Shown in pieces: positions 33,383 to 41,922 of a stretch of DNA of 41,922 nucleotides; within the stretch, counting starts at the first letter, position 1, and the number at the start of each line of letters is the position of its first letter. The stretch is from JAIOSM01 sp964593725 (GTDB lineage: Bacteria > Desulfobacterota > Desulfobacteria > Desulfobacterales > Desulfobacteraceae). Where the stretch lies: the NCBI GenBank assembly GCA_964593725.1, contig CAZQJS010000025.1:1-41922 (forward strand), written 5' to 3'. The notes under the pieces were generated by a model. It was not told where the DNA came from. It ran no database searches and saw only the letters and a program-made list of their open reading frames with translations. A program made the translations under genes and the position numbers.

Positions 33383-34710
33383 TGATGACAGACCTGCTTT
33401 ATAATATTGATTTTGGTAAATACCACAGGCGGCTTGACAGTGCTCGTCCGGTTCTGCCCGAGGGAAGAATTTCAAAGGTGGTCGGGCTTGTTGCCGAAGG
33501 AGACAGCCTTGGACTGTCCGTGGGCAGTCTCTGCCTTATCAAGGGTGAATACAATAAAGAGATCAAGGCTGAAGTGATCGGGTTTAAGGAGAGTAAAGCC
33601 CTGCTCATGCCCTATGGGGATATCCGGGGTATTGCTCCGGGCAGCAGGATAATGCCCCTGGCACATGCACCTGTTGTAAAGGTGGGGGATGCGCTCCTTG
33701 GAAGGGTGATTGATGGCATGGAAAATCCCATTGACGGAAGGGAAAAGCCTGATCTTGATTTTGATTATCCCCTATATGGAAAACCTTTGAACCCCATGGA
33801 AAGGAAACCGATAAAAGAGCCTGTGGATGTGGGAGTAAAGGCTATTAATACCATGATGACCCTGGGCCGGGGCCAGCGGGTCTGCATAATGGCGGGTTCC
33901 GGGGTTGGTAAGAGCATGCTCATGGGAATGATAACAAAACATACTGAAGCCGATGTCATTGTGATCGGGCTCATAGGAGAGAGGGGCAGGGAAGTAAAGG
34001 ATTTCATTAATGAAACTCTTGGACCTGAAGGGCTGAAAAAATCAGTGGTAGTCGCTGCAACATCTGACTCCCCGCCCCTGGTGCGCATGCGGGGAGCCTA
34101 TGTTGCAACGGCAATTGCAGAGTATTTTCGTGATAAGAAAATGAATGTGCTTTTACTGGTGGATTCCATAACACGCTTTGCCATGTCATCAAGGGATGTT
34201 GGCCTTGCAGCAGGAGAACCCCCGACTTCCAGGGGTTATACCCCGTCATTCTTTGTTCAGATTCCTGTTCTGCTTGAACGGGCGGGTTATGTGGAGAGCG
34301 GAGGGTCAATAACAGGTATATACACTGTCCTTGTGGAGGGGGATGATATAAATGATCCGGTGGGGGATACTGTCCGCTCCATAGTTGACGGGCATATTGT
34401 GTTGTCCAGGGCCCTTGCCAATCAGGGGCATTACCCTGCCATTGATGTCCTTGCAAGTATATCAAGGGTGATGCGTGATGTTACAGATAAAGAACATATG
34501 AGATTAAGGGATAGTGCAGTGGATCTCATTGCTGCATATAAAAATGCAGAAGATATGATATCCATAGGAGCATATGTGGATGGCAGTGATGCAAAAATAG
34601 ACAGGGCTAAAAGATATATGCCTGCAATAAACAGGTTTTTGTGTCAGGATATGGGGGAAAAGGTAACCCTTTCCCAGGGTATAAACGATCTGAAAAAGGT
34701 AATTAACTGA
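33382..34710 (+). CDS. fliI: Flagellum-specific export ATPase FliI
   Basis: The 442-residue F1-ATPase-like protein has Walker A AGSGVGKS at about 171-178, Walker B VLLLVDSITRFA near 255 and the GEPPTSRGYTPSFF and QGHYPAIDVLASISRVM motifs of flagellar export ATPases. It powers unfolding and release of export substrates at the cytoplasmic face. The ATG overlaps the fliH stop; a second ATG follows directly. Length and motifs are canonical, with no sign of damage. Confidence 0.97.
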   Translation: MMTDLLYNIDFGKYHRRLDSARPVLPEGRISKVVGLVAEGDSLGLSVGSLCLIKGEYNKEIKAEVIGFKESKALLMPYGDIRGIAPGSRIMPLAHAPVVKVGDALLGRVIDGMENPIDGREKPDLDFDYPLYGKPLNPMERKPIKEPVDVGVKAINTMMTLGRGQRVCIMAGSGVGKSMLMGMITKHTEADVIVIGLIGERGREVKDFINETLGPEGLKKSVVVAATSDSPPLVRMRGAYVATAIAEYFRDKKMNVLLLVDSITRFAMSSRDVGLAAGEPPTSRGYTPSFFVQIPVLLERAGYVESGGSITGIYTVLVEGDDINDPVGDTVRSIVDGHIVLSRALANQGHYPAIDVLASISRVMRDVTDKEHMRLRDSAVDLIAAYKNAEDMISIGAYVDGSDAKIDRAKRYMPAINRFLCQDMGEKVTLSQGINDLKKVIN

Positions 34711-34712
34711 AA

Positions 34713-35180
34713 ATGCACCGTTTTAATTTTAAGCTTTCATCCCTGCTTGATTTCAGGGAGTATCTTGAACAGCTTGCAAGAAAAGAGACAGCACTTGCCT
34801 ACAAGGATGTAAAAGAGTCCGGAAGGGCTATTAAAGAGCTGAAACAACGATACAAAAAGACAACCAGAGCGCTTGATAAAAAAGTTTTTAATGGTATAAA
34901 TTCCGTACAGTTACAGCTTTTCACACGATATCTTGCTGCAGTGGACCATGGCATTGTGGAGGAGAAACTGCGCGAAAAAGAGTTTAAAAGGAAACTTGAT
35001 GAAAGAATTGCCAGGCTTACAAAAAAAAGCATTGATAAAAAAGTTTTAGAACAGCTCAAAGGGAAGAAAGAGATGGAATACATGGAAGAATTTCGTAAAT
35101 CCGAACAGGAAATTATTGACGAAATAGTCTCACTGAAAAAAGCAAGGGAATTGAATCGTGACAGGACATCTGAAAATTAA
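34713..35180 (+). CDS. fliJ: Flagellar export chaperone FliJ
   Basis: The 155-residue, almost wholly charged coiled-coil protein starts FNFKLSSLLDFREYLEQLARKE, which is the standard FliJ opening. It lies 2 bp after fliI, the expected place. FliJ forms the stalk-like subunit in the FliI ring and escorts export chaperones. The coiled coil covers about 15-145. The last 23 bp overlap the start of the downstream MotE-like gene in another frame. Confidence 0.88.
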   Translation: MHRFNFKLSSLLDFREYLEQLARKETALAYKDVKESGRAIKELKQRYKKTTRALDKKVFNGINSVQLQLFTRYLAAVDHGIVEEKLREKEFKRKLDERIARLTKKSIDKKVLEQLKGKKEMEYMEEFRKSEQEIIDEIVSLKKARELNRDRTSEN

Positions 35181-35796
35181 AAAATTAATTCTTATCATGT
35201 GCAGCCTGATTTTACTGCCGGGTTTTGCAGGAAAGGTGCTGCTCCAGAAGAGTGAACTTACAAAGAGCGTATATGCATCCGATGATAAAGAAAAAGGAAA
35301 ATCTGGAAAAGAGAAGAATTCATCAAAGGGAAAAGAGGGAAATAACTGTCCTGAATGCCCGGTATGCCCGGACCCTGCCAAGGTGATATTAAGGGGTCTT
35401 GATGAAAAAAAGAAGAACATTGAAAAAGAATCAGAGAGCTTAAGCAGGAAAAAAAAAGAGCTTGAACAATATGAAGAACAGATAGATGAAAAAATTGCCC
35501 AGTTAAAAAAACTTAAGGAACAGATAAATGGTGACCTTGCACTGTTAAGAAAGAAGAAGAGCGAAAAAGAGATCGCCCGGGAAGCAGCCTTTGAAAAACG
35601 GCTGAGAAGCCTTGTGAAAACCTATGCCGGCATGAAACCCAAGAATGCCGCAAAGATAGTTGATAAAATGGAGCTTGAAGTGGCACGGAAAATATTTTCC
35701 CGCATGCGGGAGACATCAGCAGCTAAAATTCTTGCCAATGTGGACAGTGCCAAAGCAGCCAGAATTACAGAGCATCTGGCATATAAGAAGAAATAA
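35158..35796 (+). CDS. MotE/MgtE-N-like exported coiled-coil protein
   Basis: The 212-residue protein opens with a hydrophobic signal or anchor (about 8-28) from a GTG start at 35158 inside the fliJ end. A Lys/Ser/Gly linker with a small Cys motif (CPECPVCP, about 64-71) follows, then a coiled coil (about 80-150). The C-terminal domain (about 155-205) contains YAGMKPKNAAKIVDKME and ILANVDSAKAARITEHL, the helical repeat shared by MgtE-N, FliG middle domain and MotE. Genes of this type commonly close fliJ operons. MotE acts as a chaperone for MotC in rhizobia, and a similar envelope role is possible here. No transmembrane transporter part is present, so it is not an Mg channel. Confidence 0.8.
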   Translation: MTGHLKIKKLILIMCSLILLPGFAGKVLLQKSELTKSVYASDDKEKGKSGKEKNSSKGKEGNNCPECPVCPDPAKVILRGLDEKKKNIEKESESLSRKKKELEQYEEQIDEKIAQLKKLKEQINGDLALLRKKKSEKEIAREAAFEKRLRSLVKTYAGMKPKNAAKIVDKMELEVARKIFSRMRETSAAKILANVDSAKAARITEHLAYKKK

Positions 35797-35975
35797 CAGA
35801 TCCCCTGCCCGGAATGCTCTGGTTTTTTATCTGCCCATGGTAATATTTTCCCTTTATGGTTTTATAAATCAGGAAATAATTTCCAAATTTACACTTTATT
35901 TCACCATTAACATCTCTCTGGTATTATAGCCTAACCAATTGTTTTTAAAGCGTATTTAATATTGTATTGTCATTG

Positions 35976-35991
35976 TGGCACAATGGTTGCT
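35976..35991 (+). promoter_or_regulatory. Perfect sigma-54 promoter of the fliK-flgD-flgE operon
   Basis: TGGCAC-AATGG-TTGCT matches the consensus at every conserved base with correct spacing. Initiation near 36002 leaves about 29 nt before the fliK ATG, including the TTGGAGAAA ribosome site. The rest of the 234-bp gap (35797-36030) shows no gene and no strong terminator. Confidence 0.92.
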
Positions 35992-36030
35992 CTTACCCTT
36001 ATTAAAATCTTTTAATTTGGAGAAACCATT

Positions 36031-37878
36031 ATGAGTTTTAACTGCATGAATATTAACAATTCATTTCTGGATATACTGGCAGTTCAGGGTTCATCAGGGG
36101 CCGTGCCAGGTCATGGTAATATTTTTGGAGACGAAATTCTGTTCAGGGATAGATTTGCAGACATGCTCAGGGGGGGACAAGTTAAATCCCCAGGGCTTTT
36201 CAGTGCAGATGACAAGGATATTAAATCTCTTTCACAAGAGCTGCAGGGACTTTCCGGGGTAGATTTTATAAAGAAGCTGAAAGAGTTTTTTATTATGCTT
36301 TCGGGTAATGATATAAAGGGTTTGACCATGGACAGGCAGGGCCTGGATGCTCTGGAAAAGCTGCTTCTTGATGCAGGGTTTGAACCCGGCAGGATAACCC
36401 GGCTCATGGATGACCTTAAGTTTTCAATAACTTGTGAGAAAGGCTCCATCTCCCTTGGGAGAATAATGGATAAGCTTGAAGGCCTGGTTTCAGAAAAAGA
36501 TGAGGGTAAAACAGCTGGTGAAAAAGATAAAGGCGAGGAAGCCATGCTGCCTGCATCAGCGTTTGCCTTTGTTGAATCGATATTGATCTCAATTGGTATG
36601 CCTCCGGATGAAAGGAACAATATTCTTTATGATGTGAAAACCGATCAGGGCATAGATCTAAAGATTCTGCTGAAAAACTTAAAGGAGTTTGAGAAAAAAT
36701 CCTTTGCAGCCGGTACATTTTACAGGAGTGATAAAGGGAATAACAGTATTGAAAAGCTCATTGCCGGGCTTGATCCTGGCAGCAGCTCCAAAGCTCTTAA
36801 AGATGGCAGGCTGAGTCTCCAGGATTTTATCAGTATTCTTGAGGCTGAACAAAAAAGTATATTCAAAACCAGCAGAAAAAGCAAAGCAGATCCCGGGAAA
36901 GTGCTTCTGGATGATCCTGAAAAAAAAGGTTTGAAATTTTTAACTGAAAACCCTTTCCAGACTGTTAAAGGCACAGGTGATAAAAAAGTTTTTAATGGAA
37001 CAGTTGATCTTGCAGCAAAATCAACACACAGGGCAGAAAATAGTTTTGACCTGGTTGAGAAATTATTAAAAGCTGTGACCCATAAAGAGCAGGGCAGGGA
37101 AGAAATCAGTGAAATTTCCTTTAATAAGCAGGGGAAACCGGGCAGTAAAGAGTTTGAAAAGCTCTTTAGCCCTGTTTTGCAATCTGGAGCCGGGATAGAA
37201 GGCCAGGCTTTAATAAAGCCAGAGCTTGAAGAGAAATTAACAAAGCTTCTCGGAGAATTTGAGTCCGGCATGGGTCAAGAACAACGGTCCGGGTCCGGAC
37301 ACTCTTTTAAGAAGAACCAGCATCGGGGAAATGGGCTGAAAATGTATGATTCGCCCCATTTTGGAACAGATGAGGCAAGATTGATGAACAGCATGAAATA
37401 TTTAAGTGCATCAAAAAGGAGCCAGGCACGATCTTTACCCTCCCATGTGACAAACCAGATAGGCAGAAGCATTGTCAGGGCTTTTAACCAGGGGCAGAAT
37501 GAAATCAGGCTGCAGTTGAAACCGCCGGAATTGGGCCGTATGATGATAACCATTGAAGATTTGGGCAATGGAGTAAAGGTCAGCGTTGTTGCTGAAAATC
37601 AATCTGCCAGGGATATGCTTGTATCCAATTCAAATCATTTAAAAGAAGCCCTTGCAAGCAGTGGAATTAATCTTGAGCGTTTTGATGTGGATATGGGCTC
37701 GGATTTTAACCAGTCAATGAGGGATGCTAAAAATCAGGCTGGATATTCCCGGCACAAAAACAATATGAAAAACAGAAATGACCGGGTTTATAACAGTGAT
37801 GGGGCAGGGATTGAAAAGGGCGCTTTATCAAGGGAAAAATATCTGACCCATGACGGAATATTATACTATGTTGCATAA
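36031..37878 (+). CDS. fliK: Flagellar hook-length control protein FliK
   Basis: The 615-residue protein has a long, poorly conserved, Lys/Ser/Gly-rich N-terminal region that acts as the molecular ruler. The conserved C-terminal domain (about 475-565) contains NEIRLQLKPPELGRMMITIE and VSVVAENQSARDML, which are diagnostic of the FliK substrate-specificity switch. FliK measures the hook and tells the export gate to change to filament substrates. It is longer than E. coli FliK (405), in line with the large hook protein encoded two genes downstream. A clear TTGGAG precedes the ATG, and flgD starts 12 bp after its stop. Confidence 0.93.
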   Translation: MSFNCMNINNSFLDILAVQGSSGAVPGHGNIFGDEILFRDRFADMLRGGQVKSPGLFSADDKDIKSLSQELQGLSGVDFIKKLKEFFIMLSGNDIKGLTMDRQGLDALEKLLLDAGFEPGRITRLMDDLKFSITCEKGSISLGRIMDKLEGLVSEKDEGKTAGEKDKGEEAMLPASAFAFVESILISIGMPPDERNNILYDVKTDQGIDLKILLKNLKEFEKKSFAAGTFYRSDKGNNSIEKLIAGLDPGSSSKALKDGRLSLQDFISILEAEQKSIFKTSRKSKADPGKVLLDDPEKKGLKFLTENPFQTVKGTGDKKVFNGTVDLAAKSTHRAENSFDLVEKLLKAVTHKEQGREEISEISFNKQGKPGSKEFEKLFSPVLQSGAGIEGQALIKPELEEKLTKLLGEFESGMGQEQRSGSGHSFKKNQHRGNGLKMYDSPHFGTDEARLMNSMKYLSASKRSQARSLPSHVTNQIGRSIVRAFNQGQNEIRLQLKPPELGRMMITIEDLGNGVKVSVVAENQSARDMLVSNSNHLKEALASSGINLERFDVDMGSDFNQSMRDAKNQAGYSRHKNNMKNRNDRVYNSDGAGIEKGALSREKYLTHDGILYYVA

Positions 37879-37890
37879 CAGGAGAAATCT

Positions 37891-38997
37891 ATGACACTTT
37901 CAACATCCAGTAATTATGTTAATGCCATGGGCACTTCCTGGGAGCCCTATGATTCAAAAACCAAGAAAAAGAATGATGAACTTGGAAGAGATGCATTCTT
38001 AACAATGATGGTGGCACAGCTTCAGAATCAGGATCCCCTTAACCCATTGGAAGGCAGTGAATTCTCATCCCAGCTGGCGCAGTTTTCCCAGCTCGAGCAG
38101 TTGTTGAATCTGAACAAGACAATGTCAGATATGAAAACATCCTTTGATGGCCGTTCTGACAAAGATATTACATCATATATAGGCAAAGAAGTGGTTGGCG
38201 ATGTGGATTCCATGAGTGTAAAGAACGGCACGGCCTCGGCAGGATACTATAATCTGTCAAAGCCGGGTGAGGTGAGAATAGAAGTATATGATGCTAAAGG
38301 TAAAGTTGTGAAAACCATTTTCCCGGGCCAAAAAAATAAAGGTTCCCATTCACTTTTCTGGGATGGCAGGGATAACCAGGGACAACAGGTGCCTGATGGA
38401 ACTTATAAATACTCGGTTATGGCAGATATGGGCAGTGGATTTGAACAGATTCCAACCACTGTTACAGGAACAGTCGATGGAATAGTCTATGGAGGGGATA
38501 AACCTTTTCTTGTGGTTGACGGCGTATGGGTTAACCCGGAATCATTGCTCCAGGTCAGGGAAGCTTCCAGTGGGAGCAGAAATTCCATAATCGATTATCT
38601 GGGAAAGAATGTAACATCTTCATCCCCGCTTATCCATGTTGATAAGGGCACGGTTGCCGGCAGCAGTTTAAGTTTTAACCTTGAAAAACAGGACAGTGTA
38701 ATAGTGGGCATTTACGATCTGGCCGGTAATCTGATAAGAACAATGGGAGTTCCGGCGGCCGGAACAAAAAAGGGTGAAAACTCCATTGCCTGGGACGGCC
38801 TTGATAATGACGGCAAAAAAGCTGCCAATGGAGTCTATTCATATAAAGTCACAACATCAACGGGTAATGCAGTCATTGCAGTAACAGACAGAGTGTCTGG
38901 AATTAAAACCGTGGGCGGCTCTCAATTTCTTGTTCTGGACAGCTCAGGAAGGTTTGCTTTAACTTCATCCATTACAGATATTAATGCATTGAATTAA
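37891..38997 (+). CDS. flgD: Flagellar hook cap protein FlgD with a duplicated C-terminal domain
   Basis: The 368-residue protein has the FlgD N-terminal export and cap region DAFLTMMVAQLQNQDPLNP (about 34-52) and SQLAQFSQLEQL (about 60-71). Two similar tudor/Ig-like units then follow. The first runs about 95-230 (IGKEVVGD, WDGRDNQGQQVPDGTYKY) and the second about 235-368 (LGKNVTSS, WDGLDNDGKKAANGVYSY). FlgD usually has one such unit and about 230 residues. The cap scaffolds hook growth and is then discarded. AGGAGA precedes the ATG. It shares the operon with fliK and flgE. Confidence 0.93.
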   Translation: MTLSTSSNYVNAMGTSWEPYDSKTKKKNDELGRDAFLTMMVAQLQNQDPLNPLEGSEFSSQLAQFSQLEQLLNLNKTMSDMKTSFDGRSDKDITSYIGKEVVGDVDSMSVKNGTASAGYYNLSKPGEVRIEVYDAKGKVVKTIFPGQKNKGSHSLFWDGRDNQGQQVPDGTYKYSVMADMGSGFEQIPTTVTGTVDGIVYGGDKPFLVVDGVWVNPESLLQVREASSGSRNSIIDYLGKNVTSSSPLIHVDKGTVAGSSLSFNLEKQDSVIVGIYDLAGNLIRTMGVPAAGTKKGENSIAWDGLDNDGKKAANGVYSYKVTTSTGNAVIAVTDRVSGIKTVGGSQFLVLDSSGRFALTSSITDINALN

Positions 38998-39046
38998 TTC
39001 ATGGAATAGAAACAAAAAAATAATATAATTATACAGGAGAAACAGC

Positions 39047-41842
39047 ATGTCTTTATCAAGTTCACTTTTTACAGGAACAAGTGGTTTAAAGAACATGGGA
39101 AATGCGATGCAGGTCATTGGAAATAATATTTCCAACGTGAACACAGTAGGGTTTAAAAGGGGAAAATCAACCTTTGCCGATACTTTGTATGAATCTGTTG
39201 CAACCAGGGCCGGGACCGCACAAATGGGGCGTGGAATGGCTGTTGGAAGTGTTGCCCAGAACTTTGGCCAGGGCTCTTTTGAATCCACTGGCAATACAAC
39301 CGATATATCCATTGGCGGTGAAGGCTTTTTTGTAATGAGAAAGAGAAATACTGAAAACATGTTTTACACAAGGGCTGGAAATTTTCACTTTGATAAGTCA
39401 GGCCAGCTCATAAACCCTGAAGGATACCTTGTCCAGGGATGGAGGCTTGATGATGTGACAGGAGAGGACGTGGGATCAATCCGGGACATTGTTCTGGATG
39501 CCTTTACAAGCCCGCCCAGAAAGAGCTCAAGGTTAACATCCATAAACAACCTTGATGCTGATGCCAATTCCAGATCCGTTGTTTTATCAAACAATTGGGA
39601 CAGTAGTGCAGACCATTACATGGCAGGGACAAATTATGAATATCAAAGTGTTGTAAAGGTCTATGATTCCCTGGGCAGCACCCATGATATAACGATTTTT
39701 TATGATAAAAAGTCAGGCACTGAGTGGGAATATGTTATTACATGTAATCCTGATGAAGATCAAAGGAATCTTGTCCAGCAGACAGACAGTAAAGGGCTTC
39801 TCGCAAGGGGAACCATAAAATTCAGCCAGAGCAGCGGAGATATTCTTGATTTTTCCATGGACAGATTCACTGGCCGTATTGGAAATTTTGAAGCCAATGG
39901 TGTGAACACAGTGGACAATGTACACTATCAGATAATGAGTAATGACGGTCTGCCCGACGATGGTTACGGCTTTGATTTTGTGTATGACGGATCATCCTGG
40001 AATTTTGTTGATCCAAATAATGATGGAACAATATCGCCGTCGGAAAAACCGACAAACTATAATAATGCAAGGATTGTATATTCAGATGCCCGGGAAATAC
40101 ACCTTGTACTCCAGCCCGATGGCCCCACAGATGTGGAGCCTGATCTCAAAATCAGGTTTGATCAGGCTGCCGTTGCAACTGACACAATAGGATTTGATAT
40201 TAATAATGCCCAGGATCTTCATATCCAGGGCATTGAAGGAACAAGGTATACAGGTGATACTGCCAATGACAATACACGTCTTGCGATCAATGCACCCGGT
40301 GTCATGACCCATGACTCTTCAGATCTTGCCATAATATGGAATCCTGTTCAGGAGCAGTGGTACTGGGCCAACCCGGAGGTGGCATTTGCCAGCAGCACAG
40401 CTTCCCTGGTAACTGGTGTAACAACAAACGACACTGCAAACATTGCCACCACAACAGCATCTATCAATATCACCAATGCAGCGGATCTGCCCATGTGGGC
40501 TCAGAATATTCATTTACGTTATGATGGCGGTGCCGGGGCATGGGACTGGAATATGCCTGTCAAAGTTGCAGATTTTACAAATCAGGTATTTAATTTTGTA
40601 CCCAACAATGATCCGATCCTCAGTATAACAGCAACCGGATCCAATGGTGCAAGGGCAACCACATCTGCTGTAATGTTTGAATGGACAGGGGCGGTCTGGG
40701 GAGATTCCACAGGAGCAGACACCTTTGCCTCGGGAGGGCTTAATTTTAATATTCTGAACAGCGTAAGTAATAACACAACAGTATCAGCCCTTATGTGGGG
40801 GGCAGGAGGCCCGTCAACAGGTGCTGCCACAATCAGTTATACTTTTGGTACACCCATAACAACAGTTGCCAACCAGACAATAGAATTTCAGATCGATCCG
40901 TCACCACCCAGGGAATATCCCAATGCGGTTTTGACAACCACAGGAGTTCCTGCCAATGGAATCGGCATTGATTTTGACCATGATTCCTCTACAGATCTCA
41001 TATTTAATGTAACCTCAGGAGGGGGTACTGTTGGAGCCAATGACACCTTGACCTTTGATGTTAATCCCAATGTCCCGCCACCACAGTATACCAATGCAAC
41101 CCTGACCGGGGATGAAACAGAGGCGATCATAGATCTTGACGGATCTGGCAATGACTCGGATAACCGGGACATTGTGTTCAGTTTTGTAAGGCCCTTGTCC
41201 TATGGTGTGAATACGCACCCGTACAATGACAGGAGTGTAATTGCCTTTGATATCTTAGGTTCAACTGCCTGGAGTACAATAAGAAAAGAAGATATTACCC
41301 AGTCGGGTTATTTCAGTTTTGTCAGCGATTTTCTCGGTGGTGAATATGGTACCACAGAACAGAGGATACAGCTGGACCTTGGAACAATATATGATGGTAC
41401 AAATTTTGTGAATCAATCCATGTCAACAACTCAGTATTCCAAAGCATCTTCCACGGTTTTTCAGAATGCCGATGGATATGCGGCAGGAGACCTCCAGGAG
41501 GTTGATGTTGCTTCCGACGGAATCATGACAGGTGTCTATTCCAATGGTGAATTAATACCTCTCTTCCGTGTTGGGCTGGCCAAGTTTCTGAATAATTACG
41601 GTCTTTCCAATGAAGGTGGAAACCTTTTCCGGGAGACCAGGGAGAGTGGAACTGCAATAACCAATAAACCCGGTGAAAACGGACTTGGCACCCTTGCGCC
41701 CAATTCCCTTGAAATGTCCAATGTTGACATTTCAGAAGAGTTTGTTGCCATGATAACAACCCAGCGTGGTTTCCAGGCAAATTCAAAAACCATAACAACA
41801 ACCGATGATATGATGCAGACAGTAATAAATATGAAACGATAA
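39047..41842 (+). CDS. flgE: Flagellar hook protein FlgE, unusually long
   Basis: The 931-residue protein begins SSSLFTGTSGLKNMGNAM and IGNNISNVNTVGFKRGK, and ends with NSLEMSNVDISEEFVAMITT and QRGFQANSKTITTTDDM, the conserved ends of hook proteins. Between them the usual D1/D2 regions (about 70-300 and 730-890) flank a large Thr/Asn/Gly/Asp-rich insert (about 300-720). The insert has recurring units with paired Trp (DGSSWNF, QEQWYW, GAWDW, TGAVWG) and a duplicated block (IEFQIDPSPP and LTFDVNPNVPP). E. coli FlgE has 402 residues. The insert should stand out on the hook surface as extra domains. AGGAGAAA precedes the ATG. It is the last gene seen in the operon. Confidence 0.94.
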   Translation: MSLSSSLFTGTSGLKNMGNAMQVIGNNISNVNTVGFKRGKSTFADTLYESVATRAGTAQMGRGMAVGSVAQNFGQGSFESTGNTTDISIGGEGFFVMRKRNTENMFYTRAGNFHFDKSGQLINPEGYLVQGWRLDDVTGEDVGSIRDIVLDAFTSPPRKSSRLTSINNLDADANSRSVVLSNNWDSSADHYMAGTNYEYQSVVKVYDSLGSTHDITIFYDKKSGTEWEYVITCNPDEDQRNLVQQTDSKGLLARGTIKFSQSSGDILDFSMDRFTGRIGNFEANGVNTVDNVHYQIMSNDGLPDDGYGFDFVYDGSSWNFVDPNNDGTISPSEKPTNYNNARIVYSDAREIHLVLQPDGPTDVEPDLKIRFDQAAVATDTIGFDINNAQDLHIQGIEGTRYTGDTANDNTRLAINAPGVMTHDSSDLAIIWNPVQEQWYWANPEVAFASSTASLVTGVTTNDTANIATTTASINITNAADLPMWAQNIHLRYDGGAGAWDWNMPVKVADFTNQVFNFVPNNDPILSITATGSNGARATTSAVMFEWTGAVWGDSTGADTFASGGLNFNILNSVSNNTTVSALMWGAGGPSTGAATISYTFGTPITTVANQTIEFQIDPSPPREYPNAVLTTTGVPANGIGIDFDHDSSTDLIFNVTSGGGTVGANDTLTFDVNPNVPPPQYTNATLTGDETEAIIDLDGSGNDSDNRDIVFSFVRPLSYGVNTHPYNDRSVIAFDILGSTAWSTIRKEDITQSGYFSFVSDFLGGEYGTTEQRIQLDLGTIYDGTNFVNQSMSTTQYSKASSTVFQNADGYAAGDLQEVDVASDGIMTGVYSNGELIPLFRVGLAKFLNNYGLSNEGGNLFRETRESGTAITNKPGENGLGTLAPNSLEMSNVDISEEFVAMITTQRGFQANSKTITTTDDMMQTVINMKR

Positions 41843-41896
41843 TAATTCCGGGGACACGATACTAAATTAATAATTCCGGGGACACGATACTAAATT
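41841..41896. repeat. Two perfect tandem copies of a 28-bp GGGGACAC repeat
   Basis: The unit reads AATAATTCCGGGGACACG then ATACTAAATT. Copies occupy 41841-41868 and 41869-41896 with no mismatch; the first overlaps the end of the flgE stop codon. From memory, similar repeats with GGGGACAC lie next to Y1/REP-associated transposase genes in related bacteria, but none is visible before the window ends. Confidence 0.85.
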
Positions 41897-41922
41897 ATTG
41901 AAAACAGCAGCAAAAAGATCAA

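Noticed and set aside
35797..35835. Possible terminator after the motE-like gene (GC-rich stretch then TTTTTT)
   Set aside because: The bases before the T-run do not form a stable stem; only 4-bp arms are found.
36001..36016. AT-only inverted repeat ATTAAAA-TC-TTTTAAT at the fliK leader
   Set aside because: An A/T palindrome of this size is expected by chance in this composition and would be unstable as RNA.

Overview
The window looks like chromosome of a low-GC, flagellated, Gram-negative member of the Desulfobacterota (Desulfobacteraceae-like). I infer this from the AT-rich codon use, the sigma-54-driven flagellar operons, the LysA/Lrp type and an AsmA-like protein that fits a double membrane. 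The species is not determinable from the sequence. No rRNA, tRNA or CRISPR array was seen. Every interpretation rests on reading the sequence and on remembered family motifs, not on searches.

Layout. (A) 1-4800: the 3' part of a YqiJ/NfeD-like OB-fold membrane gene, then two tandem YqiK-type flotillin genes. They share a core of about 1.36 kb that appears base-for-base identical, between diverged ends. (B) 4816-15684: an exported SGNH-like protein with a jelly-roll C-terminus faces, tail to tail, a giant single-module type I polyketide/fatty-acid synthase on the minus strand. Its order is KS-AT-DH-psiKR-ER-KR-ACP, followed by a thioester reductase and a PAPS-type sulfotransferase in the same polypeptide. 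This is the most unusual gene here. (C) 15567-18161: a divergent AsmA-like TIGR03545-type envelope protein and a crotonase-family enzyme. (D) 18168-20007: an lrp-lysA operon read leftward from a perfect-consensus promoter that is overlapped by a palindrome with a near-identical second copy 62 bp away. (E) 20061-24065: a c-di-GMP/chemotaxis block with a REC-GAF-HD-GYP protein, a PilZ protein, CheX, CheY and a REC-less FleQ-like sigma-54 activator. (F) 24071-41842: the flagellar locus. A FleQ-box-like palindrome and a sigma-54 promoter precede a TPR protein and an FlbD/FleR-like activator. A second sigma-54 promoter precedes flgB-flgC-fliE-fliF-fliG-fliH-fliI-fliJ-motE-like. A third, perfect sigma-54 promoter precedes fliK-flgD-flgE. 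(G) 41841-41896: two perfect tandem copies of a 28-bp repeat at the right edge.

How the parts may fit together. The FleQ-like regulator probably acts at the top of a flagellar cascade. It would switch on the operon encoding the second activator, which in turn would serve the basal-body and hook operons. The neighbouring HD-GYP, PilZ and CheX/CheY genes tie c-di-GMP and chemotaxis to the same control point. The PKS probably makes a long, reduced acyl chain that is released reductively as an aldehyde or alcohol and possibly sulfated. The divergent AsmA-like gene suggests, by inference only, that the product is an envelope lipid.
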